This document shows positions 43,101 to 50,956 of a DNA stretch of 64,000 bases, piece after piece. Origin of the DNA: Saccharopolyspora_D taberi (GTDB lineage Bacteria; Actinomycetota; Actinomycetes; Mycobacteriales; Pseudonocardiaceae); NCBI RefSeq assembly GCF_039534165.1, contig NZ_BAAAUX010000007.1, positions 1-64,000 on the forward strand, written 5' to 3'. Every line of letters starts with the position of its first letter. Positions within the stretch are counted from its first letter, which is position 1. The position numbers and the translations under genes were made by a program. The notes under the pieces were generated by a model. The model was not told the origin of the DNA. It was given only the letters and a program-made list of their open reading frames with translations, and ran no database searches.

Positions 43101-44535
43101 GCCGGTCGGCCTTGCGGCCGGACTGCTCCCACTCCTGCGCCCGCTGCTCCAGGATCGTGCGCTGCCGCAGCAACGGGCGCTGCTCTTCGAGCCGTTCGCG
43201 CAGCGGTTCCCACTGGCGCAGCAGGGCCTCGTGCGCGAGATCCCGCTCTCCTTCGGCGGATTCGACCAGCAGGCGGGCGTCGAGGAACGCCGCGACGATC
43301 GCCTGCTCGTCCTCGGCGAGGTCGGCGACTCGCACCCGGCGGCGGGTCGGGTCCTCCGCGTTCGGCGCCCAGGAGACGAAGCGCAGCAGGGTCCGCAGGA
43401 CCTTTTCCTTGTCGTGCAGCCGTTCCAGCCTGCCGAGGACCTTGTCCGCCGTGGTCGAGATGGCCTTCTCCACCCGGCCGAAGTCCTCGTACTCGGCGAG
43501 CGTGAGGTCGCCGTCCTCGGCGTAGCGCTCGTAGAGGTGGTGCAGGAGGTGCGCCAGCAGCGGGAGGACGTCGGAGTCGGTCCTGGTGGCGTCGTTGAGG
43601 ATTTCGGCCACCGCTTCGGAGTCGATGTCGACCCCGGCCTTGCGGGCGGGACCGGTGATGACCTGGCGCAGGTCCTGCCTGCGCAGCGGCCGCACCAGGT
43701 ACGGGTCGCCGAGCAGGATGCCGCTCGGTTCCTGCTGGAACTCCCCGATGAACTCCGTGCGCATGGTGGCGACGACGTGCAGGCGGCGATGTCCGGCCAG
43801 CGCACTGTGCAGGAGCGCCATGAACTCCCGGCGGGTCTGGTCGTCGACCTGCGTGACCAGTTCTTCGGCCTGGTCCAGCAGAAGCACCATCGGCCGGTGT
43901 CCGCTCCGCGGGCGCACAAGCGCGTCGACGACCGCCGACGGCTCAGCGGATTCCTCGCGGCGCAGCCGGTCGAGCGCTCGCGCGGCGTCGGTGCGCAGGT
44001 CGCGGACCAGGTCGTCGCCTTCGGCCGACGCCGCCCGCTCGCCCCAGAAGGTCCGGCACAGCGCGCCGAAGGGGTCGCGGCCCGGGGTCATCGGCCCCAG
44101 CACGGTCCAGTGCCGTCGCCGGAGTTGCCGCGCCAGGCCGGAATTCACCAGCGACGACTTGCCCGAGCCGGACGGCCCGGCGACGAGGACGAACCGGTCC
44201 CCCGGCCCGTCCAGGCGCTCGTAGAGATCGCGGATCGCCTTGTCCCGGCCGAAGAACACGGTCTCGTGCTCCGGGCCGAACGCCTGCAGGCCGGGGTACG
44301 GGTTGCCCTTGTTCCACTCGTGTTCCAGGCGCAGCCTGCGGTGCCGCCAGGCGTAGTAGCCGACCGGCACGACGGTTCCGGCGACGAACAGCGGCAGCGC
44401 GCCGTCGTGGACCAGGTTGAACGGCGACGGCCACTTCTCCGCGTCGTCGGTCGCGAGGTTGGTCAGGAACCCCAGTCCCGCACCGTAAAGCAGGACACCG
44501 AGATCTCGGAGGGGACGTTGGTCCTGGCGCGCCAT
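40111..44535 (-). CDS. nSTAND1 NTPase with about 22 WD40 repeats and N-terminal membrane helices
   Basis: The protein is 1474 aa. Residues 11-27 and 44-62 are hydrophobic and probably membrane-spanning. NPYPGLQAFGPEHETVFFGR at 78-97 leads into a STAND NTPase: Walker A GPSGSGKSS (120-128) and Walker B MVLLLDQAEEL (216-226). A winged-helix/helical region reaches about residue 570. The rest is a run of about 22 WD40-like units (VRSVAWSPDGQLLASCADDG, VRAVAWSPSGALASGGDDK and others), enough for three seven-bladed propellers. STAND proteins are signal-gated oligomerising switches used in defence and development. No separate effector domain is fused, so it may signal in trans. It lies 88 bp downstream of hisB on the same strand. 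Confidence 0.88.
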   Translation of the reverse strand: MARQDQRPLRDLGVLLYGAGLGFLTNLATDDAEKWPSPFNLVHDGALPLFVAGTVVPVGYYAWRHRRLRLEHEWNKGNPYPGLQAFGPEHETVFFGRDKAIRDLYERLDGPGDRFVLVAGPSGSGKSSLVNSGLARQLRRRHWTVLGPMTPGRDPFGALCRTFWGERAASAEGDDLVRDLRTDAARALDRLRREESAEPSAVVDALVRPRSGHRPMVLLLDQAEELVTQVDDQTRREFMALLHSALAGHRRLHVVATMRTEFIGEFQQEPSGILLGDPYLVRPLRRQDLRQVITGPARKAGVDIDSEAVAEILNDATRTDSDVLPLLAHLLHHLYERYAEDGDLTLAEYEDFGRVEKAISTTADKVLGRLERLHDKEKVLRTLLRFVSWAPNAEDPTRRRVRVADLAEDEQAIVAAFLDARLLVESAEGERDLAHEALLRQWEPLRERLEEQRPLLRQRTILEQRAQEWEQSGRKADRLLAESQVAEAEAVVEALDCSEALEEFCAASQKTASRNRRIRAIDAARQADAFRTDEPELALALAREAAELVPDRSTAVSLLARLQNPVVRSLRRHADTVFAVCADAEGRLHAVDGTGMVFVHDQNSDQPAAIRRIPGVERITAAAWAGPRSLAFGSPSGDVGFWNLDEGETRKCHTHGDYVRAVAWSPSGALASGGDDKAVRVWDPSSSEVRVVDRHADWVRSVAWSPDGQLLASCADDGAVRVWYAESDETVLVQTHSGVATSVAWSPDGLLASSGDDRTLQVWNRTDRTTRVLSTERDQTLTVAWSPGGRLACATGFRNGTIRVWDSNLERSVALRQPSPSTSMLTWQDGERLVVGFYGGAVDVLMPRLRPTAGRAEQPAPVTAGVVAGTELLTLGGDGRVRVAGPSVQQAGLVSEDRHSGRVDEFAWSNSGLLASRSGVSGEVWVWDSATGSSWEVHQQEGGSFSWSPDGLLASYGDRGALVVVNPRTGESFPVDAGRVEGVAWSADGLLAIGNQDGEVRVWDPDNTSGITQVVCRHADWVRAVAWGASGALASVGDDGNVRVSHPDSGHSELIYSHEGWVRSVAWSSDGWLASIGDDDKVRVWDGRGVEVVLDGKGEDVSWSPDGLLAFAGHNGEVWVWDQRTREARQVHEHRYPVDSLAWSASGELVSASAGRDGMVLIWDSRQDRNRKLAATERHTLLVTWSPTGELTTADSDNRIRIWDRELAGHRTLRPHGGGGPAIAVSPRGRIATCGDDGEILVWDRASGRSEVVARQATDVSAMTWVNERLVHPGGNALDLEVLNPDDGTSTTLTGATGPLHCIAWDGRSLLAAGGADFVVRLWDLGTMRMRELRRHRATIRALEWWGERRLISAGDDGLFVWDVPTGEVVMTGDAVRVSLLALAPGSLLATADDDEGNIRFWDLETGHVVATIPAHDGRITALGWRDDGRLVSAGADRQILTWHLDTDADALLAEAEQRGVRRLTEQERGRFGL

Positions 44536-44623
44536 GCTCCGTTCATATCACCGGTGCCGCGCGGCCGGTGACCGAAACCGGGACCTCGCACCGGATCTGT
44601 CCCGGCGAGGCCGGAATCCGCCC

Positions 44624-45244
44624 CTACAGCGCGCCCTTCGTCGACGGCACGACTCCGGCGAACCGCGGGTCCGGTTCCACCGCCGCGCGCAGCGCGCGCG
44701 CCAGCGCCTTGTACTGCGCCTCGGCGATGTGGTGCGGGTCGCGGCCGTGGATGACACGGACGTGCAGGTTGATCTGCGAGTGGAACGCGATCGACTCGAA
44801 CACGTGCCGGTTCAGGACGAACGGGTAGTTCCCGCCGATCGTGAAGCTGTTGTACTGCTCCGGCTCGCCGGTGAGCACGCAGTACGAGCGGCCCGACACG
44901 TCGACCGCGGCGTGGGCGAGGGTTTCGTCCATCGGGATCCAGGCATCGCCGAAGCGGCGGATGCCCTTCTTGTCCCCGAGCGCCTGGCGCAGGGCCTGGC
45001 CGAAGACGATCGCGGTGTCCTCGACGGTGTGGTGGGCGTCGATGTGGATGTCACCGGTCGACTTCACCTTCAGGTCGAAGGCGCCGTGGGTGCCCAGCGC
45101 GGTGAGCATGTGGTCGTAGAACGGAACCGTGGTGTCGATGTCGACCCGGCCGGTGCCGTCGAGGTCGAGTTCGACCAGCACCGAGGACTCGCGGGTGGTG
45201 CGCTCCACCCTGCCGACCCTGGTTCCTGGCTGGAAGGCGGTCAT
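44624..45244 (-). CDS. hisB: Imidazoleglycerol-phosphate dehydratase
   Basis: This 206-aa manganese enzyme has the paired metal motifs FYDHMLTALGTHGAFDL, IDAHHTVEDTAIVFGQAL, FHSQINLHVRVIHG and DPHHIAEAQYKALARAL. It overlaps hisC by four bases. It is the monofunctional form. In relatives hisH follows at once; here the next same-strand gene is the nSTAND1-WD40 gene, and hisH is 22 kb away. Confidence 0.97.
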   Translation of the reverse strand: MTAFQPGTRVGRVERTTRESSVLVELDLDGTGRVDIDTTVPFYDHMLTALGTHGAFDLKVKSTGDIHIDAHHTVEDTAIVFGQALRQALGDKKGIRRFGDAWIPMDETLAHAAVDVSGRSYCVLTGEPEQYNSFTIGGNYPFVLNRHVFESIAFHSQINLHVRVIHGRDPHHIAEAQYKALARALRAAVEPDPRFAGVVPSTKGAL

Positions 45245-46359
45245 CCGACGAGCTCCTCACTGACGATCTTGCAGGCGGCCAGGAAGGCGTCGTTCTCCTC
45301 CGGCGTGCCGATGGTGACCCGCAGGTGCTGCGGGATGCCGACGTCGCGGATCAGCACGTCGGCGTCGAGGTAGCGCTGCCAGGCCCGGTGCGCGTCCGCG
45401 AACCGTCCGAACAGGACGAAGTTGGCGTCGCTGGGAACCGGCGTGAAACCCATGTCCCGCAACGACTTCACCACCCGGTCGCGTTCCTCGGCGAGCTTGT
45501 GCACCGAGGCGAGGGTGGCGTCGGCGTGCCGCAGCGACGCCCGCGCGGCGGCCTGCGTCACCGCCGACAGGTGGTAGGGCAGCCGCACCAGCAGCAGCGC
45601 GTCGATCACCGCCGGGGCGGCGGCGAGGTAGCCGAGCCTGCCGCCGGCGAAGGCGAACGCCTTGCTCATGGTGCGGCTGACGATCAGCTTCGCCGGGTAC
45701 TCGCCGATCAGCGTGATCGCGCTGTCCCGCGCGGAGAACTCCGCGTACGCCTCGTCCACCACGACCACGCCGGGCGCCGCGTCGAGCACCGGGCGCAGGT
45801 CGGCGAGCGAGATCGACTGGCCGGTGGGGTTGTTCGGGCTGGTCACGAACACCACGTCCGGCCGCCGGTCGAACACGATCCGGGCCGCCTCGGCGCTGTC
45901 CAGGCTGAAGTCCGCGCGGCGCGGCGCGGGCAGCCAGTCGGTGCGGGTGCCCGCCGACAGGATCGGGTGCATCGAGTAGGACGGCTCGAACCCGAGCGCG
46001 GACCGGCCCGGACCGCCGAAGGCCTGCAGGATCTGCTGGAGCACCTCGTTGGAACCGTTGGCCGCCCACACGTTCGCCGTCGCCACCGGCACCCCGGTCG
46101 CCGAGGTCAGGTAGGCGGCCAGGTCCTCGCGCAGCGCGACCGCGTCGCGGTCCGGGTAGCGGTGCAGGTCCGCCGCGGCCTCCCGGACCGACGCGGTCAC
46201 GTCGGCGACCAGCTCCGGCGGCGGCGGGAAGGGGTTCTCGTTGGTGTTGAGCCGGACCGGGACGTCCAGCTGCGGGGCGCCGTAGGGGCTGCGGCCACGC
46301 AGGTCGTCCCGCAACGGCAGATCGGCCAGCGTCGCGTCGCCGCCGAGCACGTCACTCAT
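45241..46359 (-). CDS. hisC: Histidinol-phosphate aminotransferase
   Basis: This 372-aa fold-type I PLP enzyme has LNTNENPFPPP near residue 38, SPNNPTGQSISL near 170, and PLP lysine in SRTMSKAFAFAGGRLGYL near 227. It overlaps hisB by ATGA. Upstream, the 207-bp gap to hisD is mostly a full copy of the dispersed repeat, so hisC is transcribed through it if the operon is intact. Confidence 0.97.
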   Translation of the reverse strand: MSDVLGGDATLADLPLRDDLRGRSPYGAPQLDVPVRLNTNENPFPPPPELVADVTASVREAAADLHRYPDRDAVALREDLAAYLTSATGVPVATANVWAANGSNEVLQQILQAFGGPGRSALGFEPSYSMHPILSAGTRTDWLPAPRRADFSLDSAEAARIVFDRRPDVVFVTSPNNPTGQSISLADLRPVLDAAPGVVVVDEAYAEFSARDSAITLIGEYPAKLIVSRTMSKAFAFAGGRLGYLAAAPAVIDALLLVRLPYHLSAVTQAAARASLRHADATLASVHKLAEERDRVVKSLRDMGFTPVPSDANFVLFGRFADAHRAWQRYLDADVLIRDVGIPQHLRVTIGTPEENDAFLAACKIVSEELVG

Positions 46360-46379
46360 GGGGCACTACTTTCGTTTCG

Positions 46380-46551
46380 GTCTGTCTTCAAGCGGCGCAA
46401 GCCGCTTAGCCCACCAAAGCAACCGGCACCGCCGCGGGTTCTCAGGCGTTCGCTGGCGAGGACAGCTTTTTCCGTCGTATTGGACATACGTCGGAAAAAG
46501 TAACCGCAGCCAGCGGACGCCTGAGGTTCCGCCACCCGCACCGCCACGCAA
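46380..46551 (+). repeat. Structured dispersed repeat, copy 3 (between hisD and hisC)
   Basis: The copy has hairpin AAGCGGC-GCAA-GCCGCTT, block TTAGCCCACC..CAACCGGCACCGCC, outer arms CTCAGGCGTTCGCTGG / CCAGCGGACGCCTGAG, inner arms CTTTTTCCGTCGTAT / ATACGTCGGAAAAAG, then CCCGCACCGCCACGCAAA. It is nearly identical to copy 2 through the palindrome. It lies in the antisense orientation relative to the his genes, 15 bp from the hisD stop. Confidence 0.93.
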
Positions 46552-46566
46552 ATCGCCCCCAAGATC

Positions 46567-47880
46567 TCAAGAAAACCGGGCGGTGACGGCCTGGCCGTGG
46601 GCGGGGAGGTCCTCGGCATCCGCGAGCGCGACGACCTGGTCGGCCACGTCGCGCAGCGCCTGCTCCGTGTAGGAGATGACGTGGATGCCGCGCAGGAAGC
46701 TCTGCACGCTCAGGCCCGACGAGTGCCGGGCGCAGCCGCCGGTGGGCAGCACGTGGTTGGAGCCCGCGCAGTAGTCGCCCAGCGACACCGGCGCGTACGG
46801 GCCGACGAAGATCGCGCCCGCGTTGCGGACCCGGGCGGCGACCGCGTCGGCGTCGGCGGTCTGGATCTCCAGGTGCTCGGCGGCGTAGGCGTCGACCACC
46901 CGGATGCCGTCGGCGATGTCGGCGACCAGGATGCAGCCGGACTGCACGCTGGTCAGCGCGGTGCGGATGCGCTCGGTGTGCTTGGTCAGCGGGACCTGCC
47001 GCGCCAGCTCGGCGTCCACGGCGTCGGCCAGCTCCGGCGAGGTGGTCACCAGGACGCTGGCGGCGAGCGTGTCGTGCTCGGCCTGGCTGATCAGGTCCGC
47101 GGCCACGTGCACCGGGTCGGCGGTGGCGTCGGCCAGCACCGCGATCTCGGTCGGGCCCGCCTCCGAGTCGATGCCGATCAGGCTGCGCAGGTGCCGCTTG
47201 GCCGCGGTCACGTAGACGTTGCCGGGGCCGGTGACCATGTCGACCGGTTCCAGCGCGGCGCCGTCGGTGTCGGCCGCGCCGTAGGCGAGCAGCGCGACCG
47301 CCTGGGCACCGCCGACGGCCCACACCTCGTCGACGCCGAGCAGCTCGGCGGCGGCCAGGATCGTCGGGTGCGGCAGGCCGCCGAACTCCGCCTGCGGCGG
47401 CGAGCACACCACCAGCGACTCCACGCCCGCGGCCTGCGCCGGGACCACGTTCATCACCACGCTCGACGGGTAGACCGCCAGCCCGCCCGGCGCGTAAAGG
47501 CCGACCCGCGCCACCGGCACCCACCGCTCGGTCACGGTGCCGCCGGGGGCGACCCGGGTGGTCGTGTCGGTGCGGCGCTGGTCCGCGTGCACCCTGCGGG
47601 CGCGGGTGATCGACTCCTCCAGCGCGGAACGCACCGCCGGGTCCAGCTCGGCCAGGGCGCGGCGCAGCTCGGCCGCGTCGACCTTCACCCGATCCGGTCG
47701 GACTCGATCGAACTTCTCGGTGAAGTCGAGTACCGCTTCCACACCGCGGTCGCGGACGTCGTCGATCACCGGCCGGACCTGATGCAGCACGTGCTCGACG
47801 TCCATCTCGGCGCGGGGCAGCGCGGCCCGCAGCTCTGCGGTGGACGGAACACGACCGCGCAGGTCGGTACGGGTGAGCAT
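46567..47880 (-). CDS. hisD: Histidinol dehydrogenase
   Basis: This 437-aa zinc enzyme oxidises histidinol to histidine in two NAD steps. Signatures are VGLYAPGGLAVYPSSVVMNV, VWAVGGAQAVALLAYG, VTGPGNVYVTAAKR and AEHLEIQT. The catalytic Glu and His pair lies near residues 330-335, and the zinc site includes SNHVLPTGGCARHSSG. It is first in the hisDCB half. The start ATG follows GGAAGGAC. A palindromic CTACCNNGGTAG near 47949 lies in the divergent 222-bp promoter gap. Confidence 0.97.
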   Translation of the reverse strand: MLTRTDLRGRVPSTAELRAALPRAEMDVEHVLHQVRPVIDDVRDRGVEAVLDFTEKFDRVRPDRVKVDAAELRRALAELDPAVRSALEESITRARRVHADQRRTDTTTRVAPGGTVTERWVPVARVGLYAPGGLAVYPSSVVMNVVPAQAAGVESLVVCSPPQAEFGGLPHPTILAAAELLGVDEVWAVGGAQAVALLAYGAADTDGAALEPVDMVTGPGNVYVTAAKRHLRSLIGIDSEAGPTEIAVLADATADPVHVAADLISQAEHDTLAASVLVTTSPELADAVDAELARQVPLTKHTERIRTALTSVQSGCILVADIADGIRVVDAYAAEHLEIQTADADAVAARVRNAGAIFVGPYAPVSLGDYCAGSNHVLPTGGCARHSSGLSVQSFLRGIHVISYTEQALRDVADQVVALADAEDLPAHGQAVTARFS

Positions 47881-48102
47881 GGGCGTCCTTCCGAAGGTCG
47901 TCTCGGCGGTGCCGGTTTCTTAGGGGTGTGGGGGGCGTCTCGGGTCCTCCTACCAGGGTAGTCGCACCGCTCCGGAGCGAGCTCGCACGCCCGGTGAAAT
48001 GGGAAAATGTTCACGCAGACCAATCCACGTAAGTGGGTTGCCAACCCCGGATCCGCTCCTTCAGCCTCTCAAGGTCACCACTCGTGATCGATCGGAGACT
48101 CG

Positions 48103-49390
48103 ATGTTCAGCAAACGGCGTACCGCGGCGACCGTCGCAGCCGCCGCCTGCCTGGCCCTGCTCCCGGCAGCCCAGGCCGTGTCGGCCGCCCCGGAACCGAA
48201 ACCGGCGCCAGCGACAGCCGCCACCGACGGCAGCGCGGTCTACGCGGTGCCGAACACCGACAGCCGCAGTCGAACCGAGATCAACCGCACCGGCGCGCAG
48301 GTCCTGTCCGTGGACGAGGCCGGCGTCGCCACCGTCGAGGCGACCCCCGAGCAGGCCGAGAAGCTGCGCGCCGCCGGGCTGGCCCCGCAGCAGAAGGAGA
48401 CCGTCGCCGACGCGATGGCCCGGATCAACGGGAACTCGCCCGCCAAGATCGGCGTGAAGGACTTCCCGGAGGAGGACCAGGGCTTCCACAACTTCGACNN
48501 NNNNNNNNNNNNNNNNNNNNNNNNNNNNNNNNNNNNNNNNNNNNNNNNNNNNNTCCAGCGTCGGCAAGTCCTTCGAGGGCCGGGACATCCCGCTGCTCAA
48601 GATCAGCGACAACGTCGCGCAGGACGAGGACGAGCCCGAGGTGCTGTTCAACTGCAACCAGCACGCTCGTGAGCACCTGACCACCGAGATGTGCCTGCGG
48701 ATCGTCAACCGCTTCACCGACGGATACGCCAACGACCCGGCCGTCAAGGACATGGTCGACAACCGCGAGATCTGGGTCGTCCCGGTGACCAACCCGGACG
48801 GCTCGATCTACGACGTCGAGTCCGGCCAGTACCAGGGCTGGCGGAAGAACCGGCAGGACACCGGCACCGACACCAACCGCAACTTCGACTACAAGTGGAA
48901 CTGCTGCGGCGGTTCCAGCGACGACCCGAACGCCGAGGACTATCACGGTCCGCACGCCGCCTCGGCGCCCGAGGTCGCGGCGCTGCAGAAGTGGGTCGAC
49001 TCCCGCGTGGTCAACGGCCAGCAGCAGATCAGGGCCCACATCGACTGGCACACCTACTCCGAGCTGGTCCTGTGGCCCTTCGGGCACACCAGCGACGACG
49101 TCACCGACGGCATGACGCAGGAGGAGTACGACCGGTTCGCCAAGGTCGGCGGCGAGATGGCGCAGACCAACGGCTACACCCCGCAGCAGTCGAGCGACCT
49201 CTACGTCACCGACGGCGACACCACCGACTGGATGTGGGGCAAGCACAAGATCTTCTCGTTCACCTTCGAGATGTTCCCGTCCAACGGCGGCGGCATCGAC
49301 GGGTTCTACCCGGACGACGAGGTCATCGAGAAGGAGACCACCCGCAACGACGCGGCCGTGGACATCCTGCTCCGCGAGGCCGGCGCCTGA
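48103..49390 (+). CDS. Secreted M14 zinc carboxypeptidase, interrupted by an assembly gap
   Basis: This protein, about 428 aa, starts MFSKRRTAATVAAAACLALL with a Sec signal cut near AVSAA. A propeptide-like domain follows (VEATPEQAEKLRAAGL). A run of 55 N (48499-48553) then interrupts the gene. After the gap SVGKSFEGRDIPLL leads to the zinc motif NQHAREHLT (His and Glu), the third ligand in HIDWHTYSEL, NRNFDYKW and the catalytic Glu in FTFEMFP. The frame changes across the gap because its length is not exact. Peptide hydrolysis outside the cell is expected. It is divergent from hisD. Confidence 0.92.
48499..48553. other. Assembly gap (55 N) in the carboxypeptidase gene
   Basis: A placeholder run of N lies just before the M14 catalytic domain. 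The reading frames on its two sides differ by one base, so its true length is uncertain. Confidence 0.98.
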
Positions 49391-49412
49391 TCCGCCTGGC
49401 GCTGGGGCGAGG

Positions 49413-49444
49413 AGGCCCGGGGTTGCCGACGCGGCCCCGGGCCT
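49413..49444 (+). terminator. Terminator hairpin after the carboxypeptidase gene
   Basis: AGGCCCGGGG and CCCCGGGCCT make a perfect 10-bp stem with a 12-nt loop, followed by TCCGCTTT. It lies 22 bp past the stop. Confidence 0.75.
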
Positions 49445-49510
49445 TCCGCTTTCCCGGAGCACCCGGCCCGACAGCCGGTCTCCGGTGCCCTGGGATGTGA
49501 GAATCCGCAG

Positions 49511-50794
49511 GTGGACAGTGTGGTGTTCAACCTCGGTCTGGTGCTGTTGTTCGTGCTCGTCGGCGGGTACTTCGCCGCCGCCGAGATCGCACTGGTGTCG
49601 CTGCGCGAGGGGCAGGTGCGCAAGCTCGCCGAGCACGGGCGCGGCGGTGCGCGGGTGGCCCGGCTGCGGTCGGACTCCAACCGGTTCCTGTCGGCGGTGC
49701 AGATCGGCGTCACCTTCGCCGGGTTCTTCGCCTCCAGCTACGGCGGCGCCACCATCGCGGTCCGGCTGCAACCCGGGCTGGAGGGCTGGGGGCTGCCCGC
49801 CGCGCTGGCCGCGACCGTCTCGCTGGTGCTGGTGACGCTGCTGGTTTCCTACCTGTCGCTGGTCCTCGGCGAGCTGGTGCCCAAGCGCTTGGCGCTGCAA
49901 CGCACCGAGCGGGTCTCGCTGGCCACCGCCGGAGTGCTCGACGGCCTGGCCACGGTGTGCAGGCCGCTGATCTGGCTGCTGTCGAAGTCGACCGACGGCG
50001 TGGTGCGGCTGCTGGGCATCGACCCGGGTTCCCACCAGCAGGAGGTCAGCCAGGAGGAGCTGCGGGACATGGTGCGCACCAGCGAGCAGCTGACCGTCGA
50101 GGAGCGCAAGCTGCTCGACGACGCGTTCAGCGCGGCCGACCGGGTGCTCAGCGAGGTGATGGTCCCGCGCACCGAGGTGGACTTCCTGGACCGCACGATG
50201 TCGCTGGCCGACGCGGTGGAGGAGGTCTCGGACAAGCCGCACTCGCGGTACCCGGTCATCCGCGACACCGCCGACGACGTCGTCGGGTTCGTCCACGTCC
50301 GCGACCTGCTGACCAAGGGCGCCGCGGAGGTTTCGACCATCGGCGAGCTGGCCCGGCCGGTGACCGCGCTGCCCGCGAGCAAACCGGTGCTGGCCGCGCT
50401 GACGGTGATGCGGCGGCGCGGCGGGCACCTGGCGGTGGTGGTCGACGAGTACGGCGGGACGGCGGGCATCGTGACCGTCGAGGACCTGGTGGAGGAGGTC
50501 GTCGGCGAGATCTGGGACGAGTACGACGCCGGAGCGGTCCCGGCGCGGCCGTCGCCCGCGGGGACGCAGGAGGTCGACGGGCTGCTGCACCGCAGCGAGG
50601 TGGAGGAGCAGACCGGGATCGAGCTGCCGGAGGGCCCGTTCGACACGCTCGCGGGATTCGTGCTCAACGGCCTCGGGAGGATGCCGGTCGAGGGCGACTT
50701 CGTGGAGGCGCTGGGGCACCGGTTCACCGTGCGGGCGATGGACGGCCGACGGATCGCCCGGGTGTTGATCACCCGGGTTGAGCCTGCGGATTGA
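49511..50794 (+). CDS. CNNM/CorC-type membrane protein with CBS pair (hemolysin C family)
   Basis: The protein is 427 aa. The N-terminal DUF21/CNNM domain has about four helices (residues 1-190), with GYFAAAEIALVSLREGQVRKL and LSLVLGELVPKRLALQ. A CBS pair follows (VMVPRTEVDFLDRTMSL to YPVIRDTADDVVGFVHVRDLL; VVVDEYGGTAGIVTVEDLVEE), then a C-terminal CorC/HlyC domain near 350-427. Members are linked to magnesium or cobalt export and homeostasis. The old name hemolysin is not a prediction of toxicity. GTG start at 49511. Confidence 0.92.
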   Translation: MDSVVFNLGLVLLFVLVGGYFAAAEIALVSLREGQVRKLAEHGRGGARVARLRSDSNRFLSAVQIGVTFAGFFASSYGGATIAVRLQPGLEGWGLPAALAATVSLVLVTLLVSYLSLVLGELVPKRLALQRTERVSLATAGVLDGLATVCRPLIWLLSKSTDGVVRLLGIDPGSHQQEVSQEELRDMVRTSEQLTVEERKLLDDAFSAADRVLSEVMVPRTEVDFLDRTMSLADAVEEVSDKPHSRYPVIRDTADDVVGFVHVRDLLTKGAAEVSTIGELARPVTALPASKPVLAALTVMRRRGGHLAVVVDEYGGTAGIVTVEDLVEEVVGEIWDEYDAGAVPARPSPAGTQEVDGLLHRSEVEEQTGIELPEGPFDTLAGFVLNGLGRMPVEGDFVEALGHRFTVRAMDGRRIARVLITRVEPAD

Positions 50795-50819
50795 GTCCGC
50801 GGAGTGAGTCGGCCGTTCG

Positions 50820-50950
50820 GGGAGGCCAGTCCTTTTCCGACGCATGGGACTCCGAAGCGGCAGGACCGCTTCGGGCCGCGCGGATTGGCCCCGGCCGAGC
50901 GGTCCGTCCACACAGGACACGCCGGCCGCCCCGGGCGAGCCAATCCGCGC
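50820..50950. repeat. Nested hairpin region sharing a module with dispersed repeat copy 1
   Basis: The 23-bp hairpin with arms CCGAAGCGG / CCGCTTCGG at 50852-50874 is identical to the one at 8147-8169 in repeat copy 1, and both follow a TTTTCCG(A/T)CG stretch. A second perfect 12-bp inverted repeat, GCGCGGATTGGC (50878-50889) and GCCAATCCGCGC (50939-50950), encloses the rest. It fills the convergent gap between the CNNM gene and a small membrane gene and probably also ends both transcripts. Confidence 0.8.
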
Positions 50951-50956
50951 TCCGCG

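Noticed and set aside
41722..44571. 949-codon plus-strand frame opposite the nSTAND1-WD40 gene
   Set aside because: The minus-strand protein has Walker motifs and about 22 WD40 units. The plus-strand translation is low-complexity Arg/Pro/His and a shadow.
22375..44623. Prophage or integrative element in the split his region
   Set aside because: No integrase, transposase, phage structural gene, tRNA target or clear attachment repeats were seen. The block is better called a gene island of unknown mechanism.
46366..46551. Short protein-like frames inside the dispersed repeats (for example containing YDGKSCPRQRTPENPRRC)
   Set aside because: They recur in each repeat copy because the DNA is repeated. 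Loops and indels break the frames differently and no ribosome site is present, so they are annotation artefacts of a structured element.
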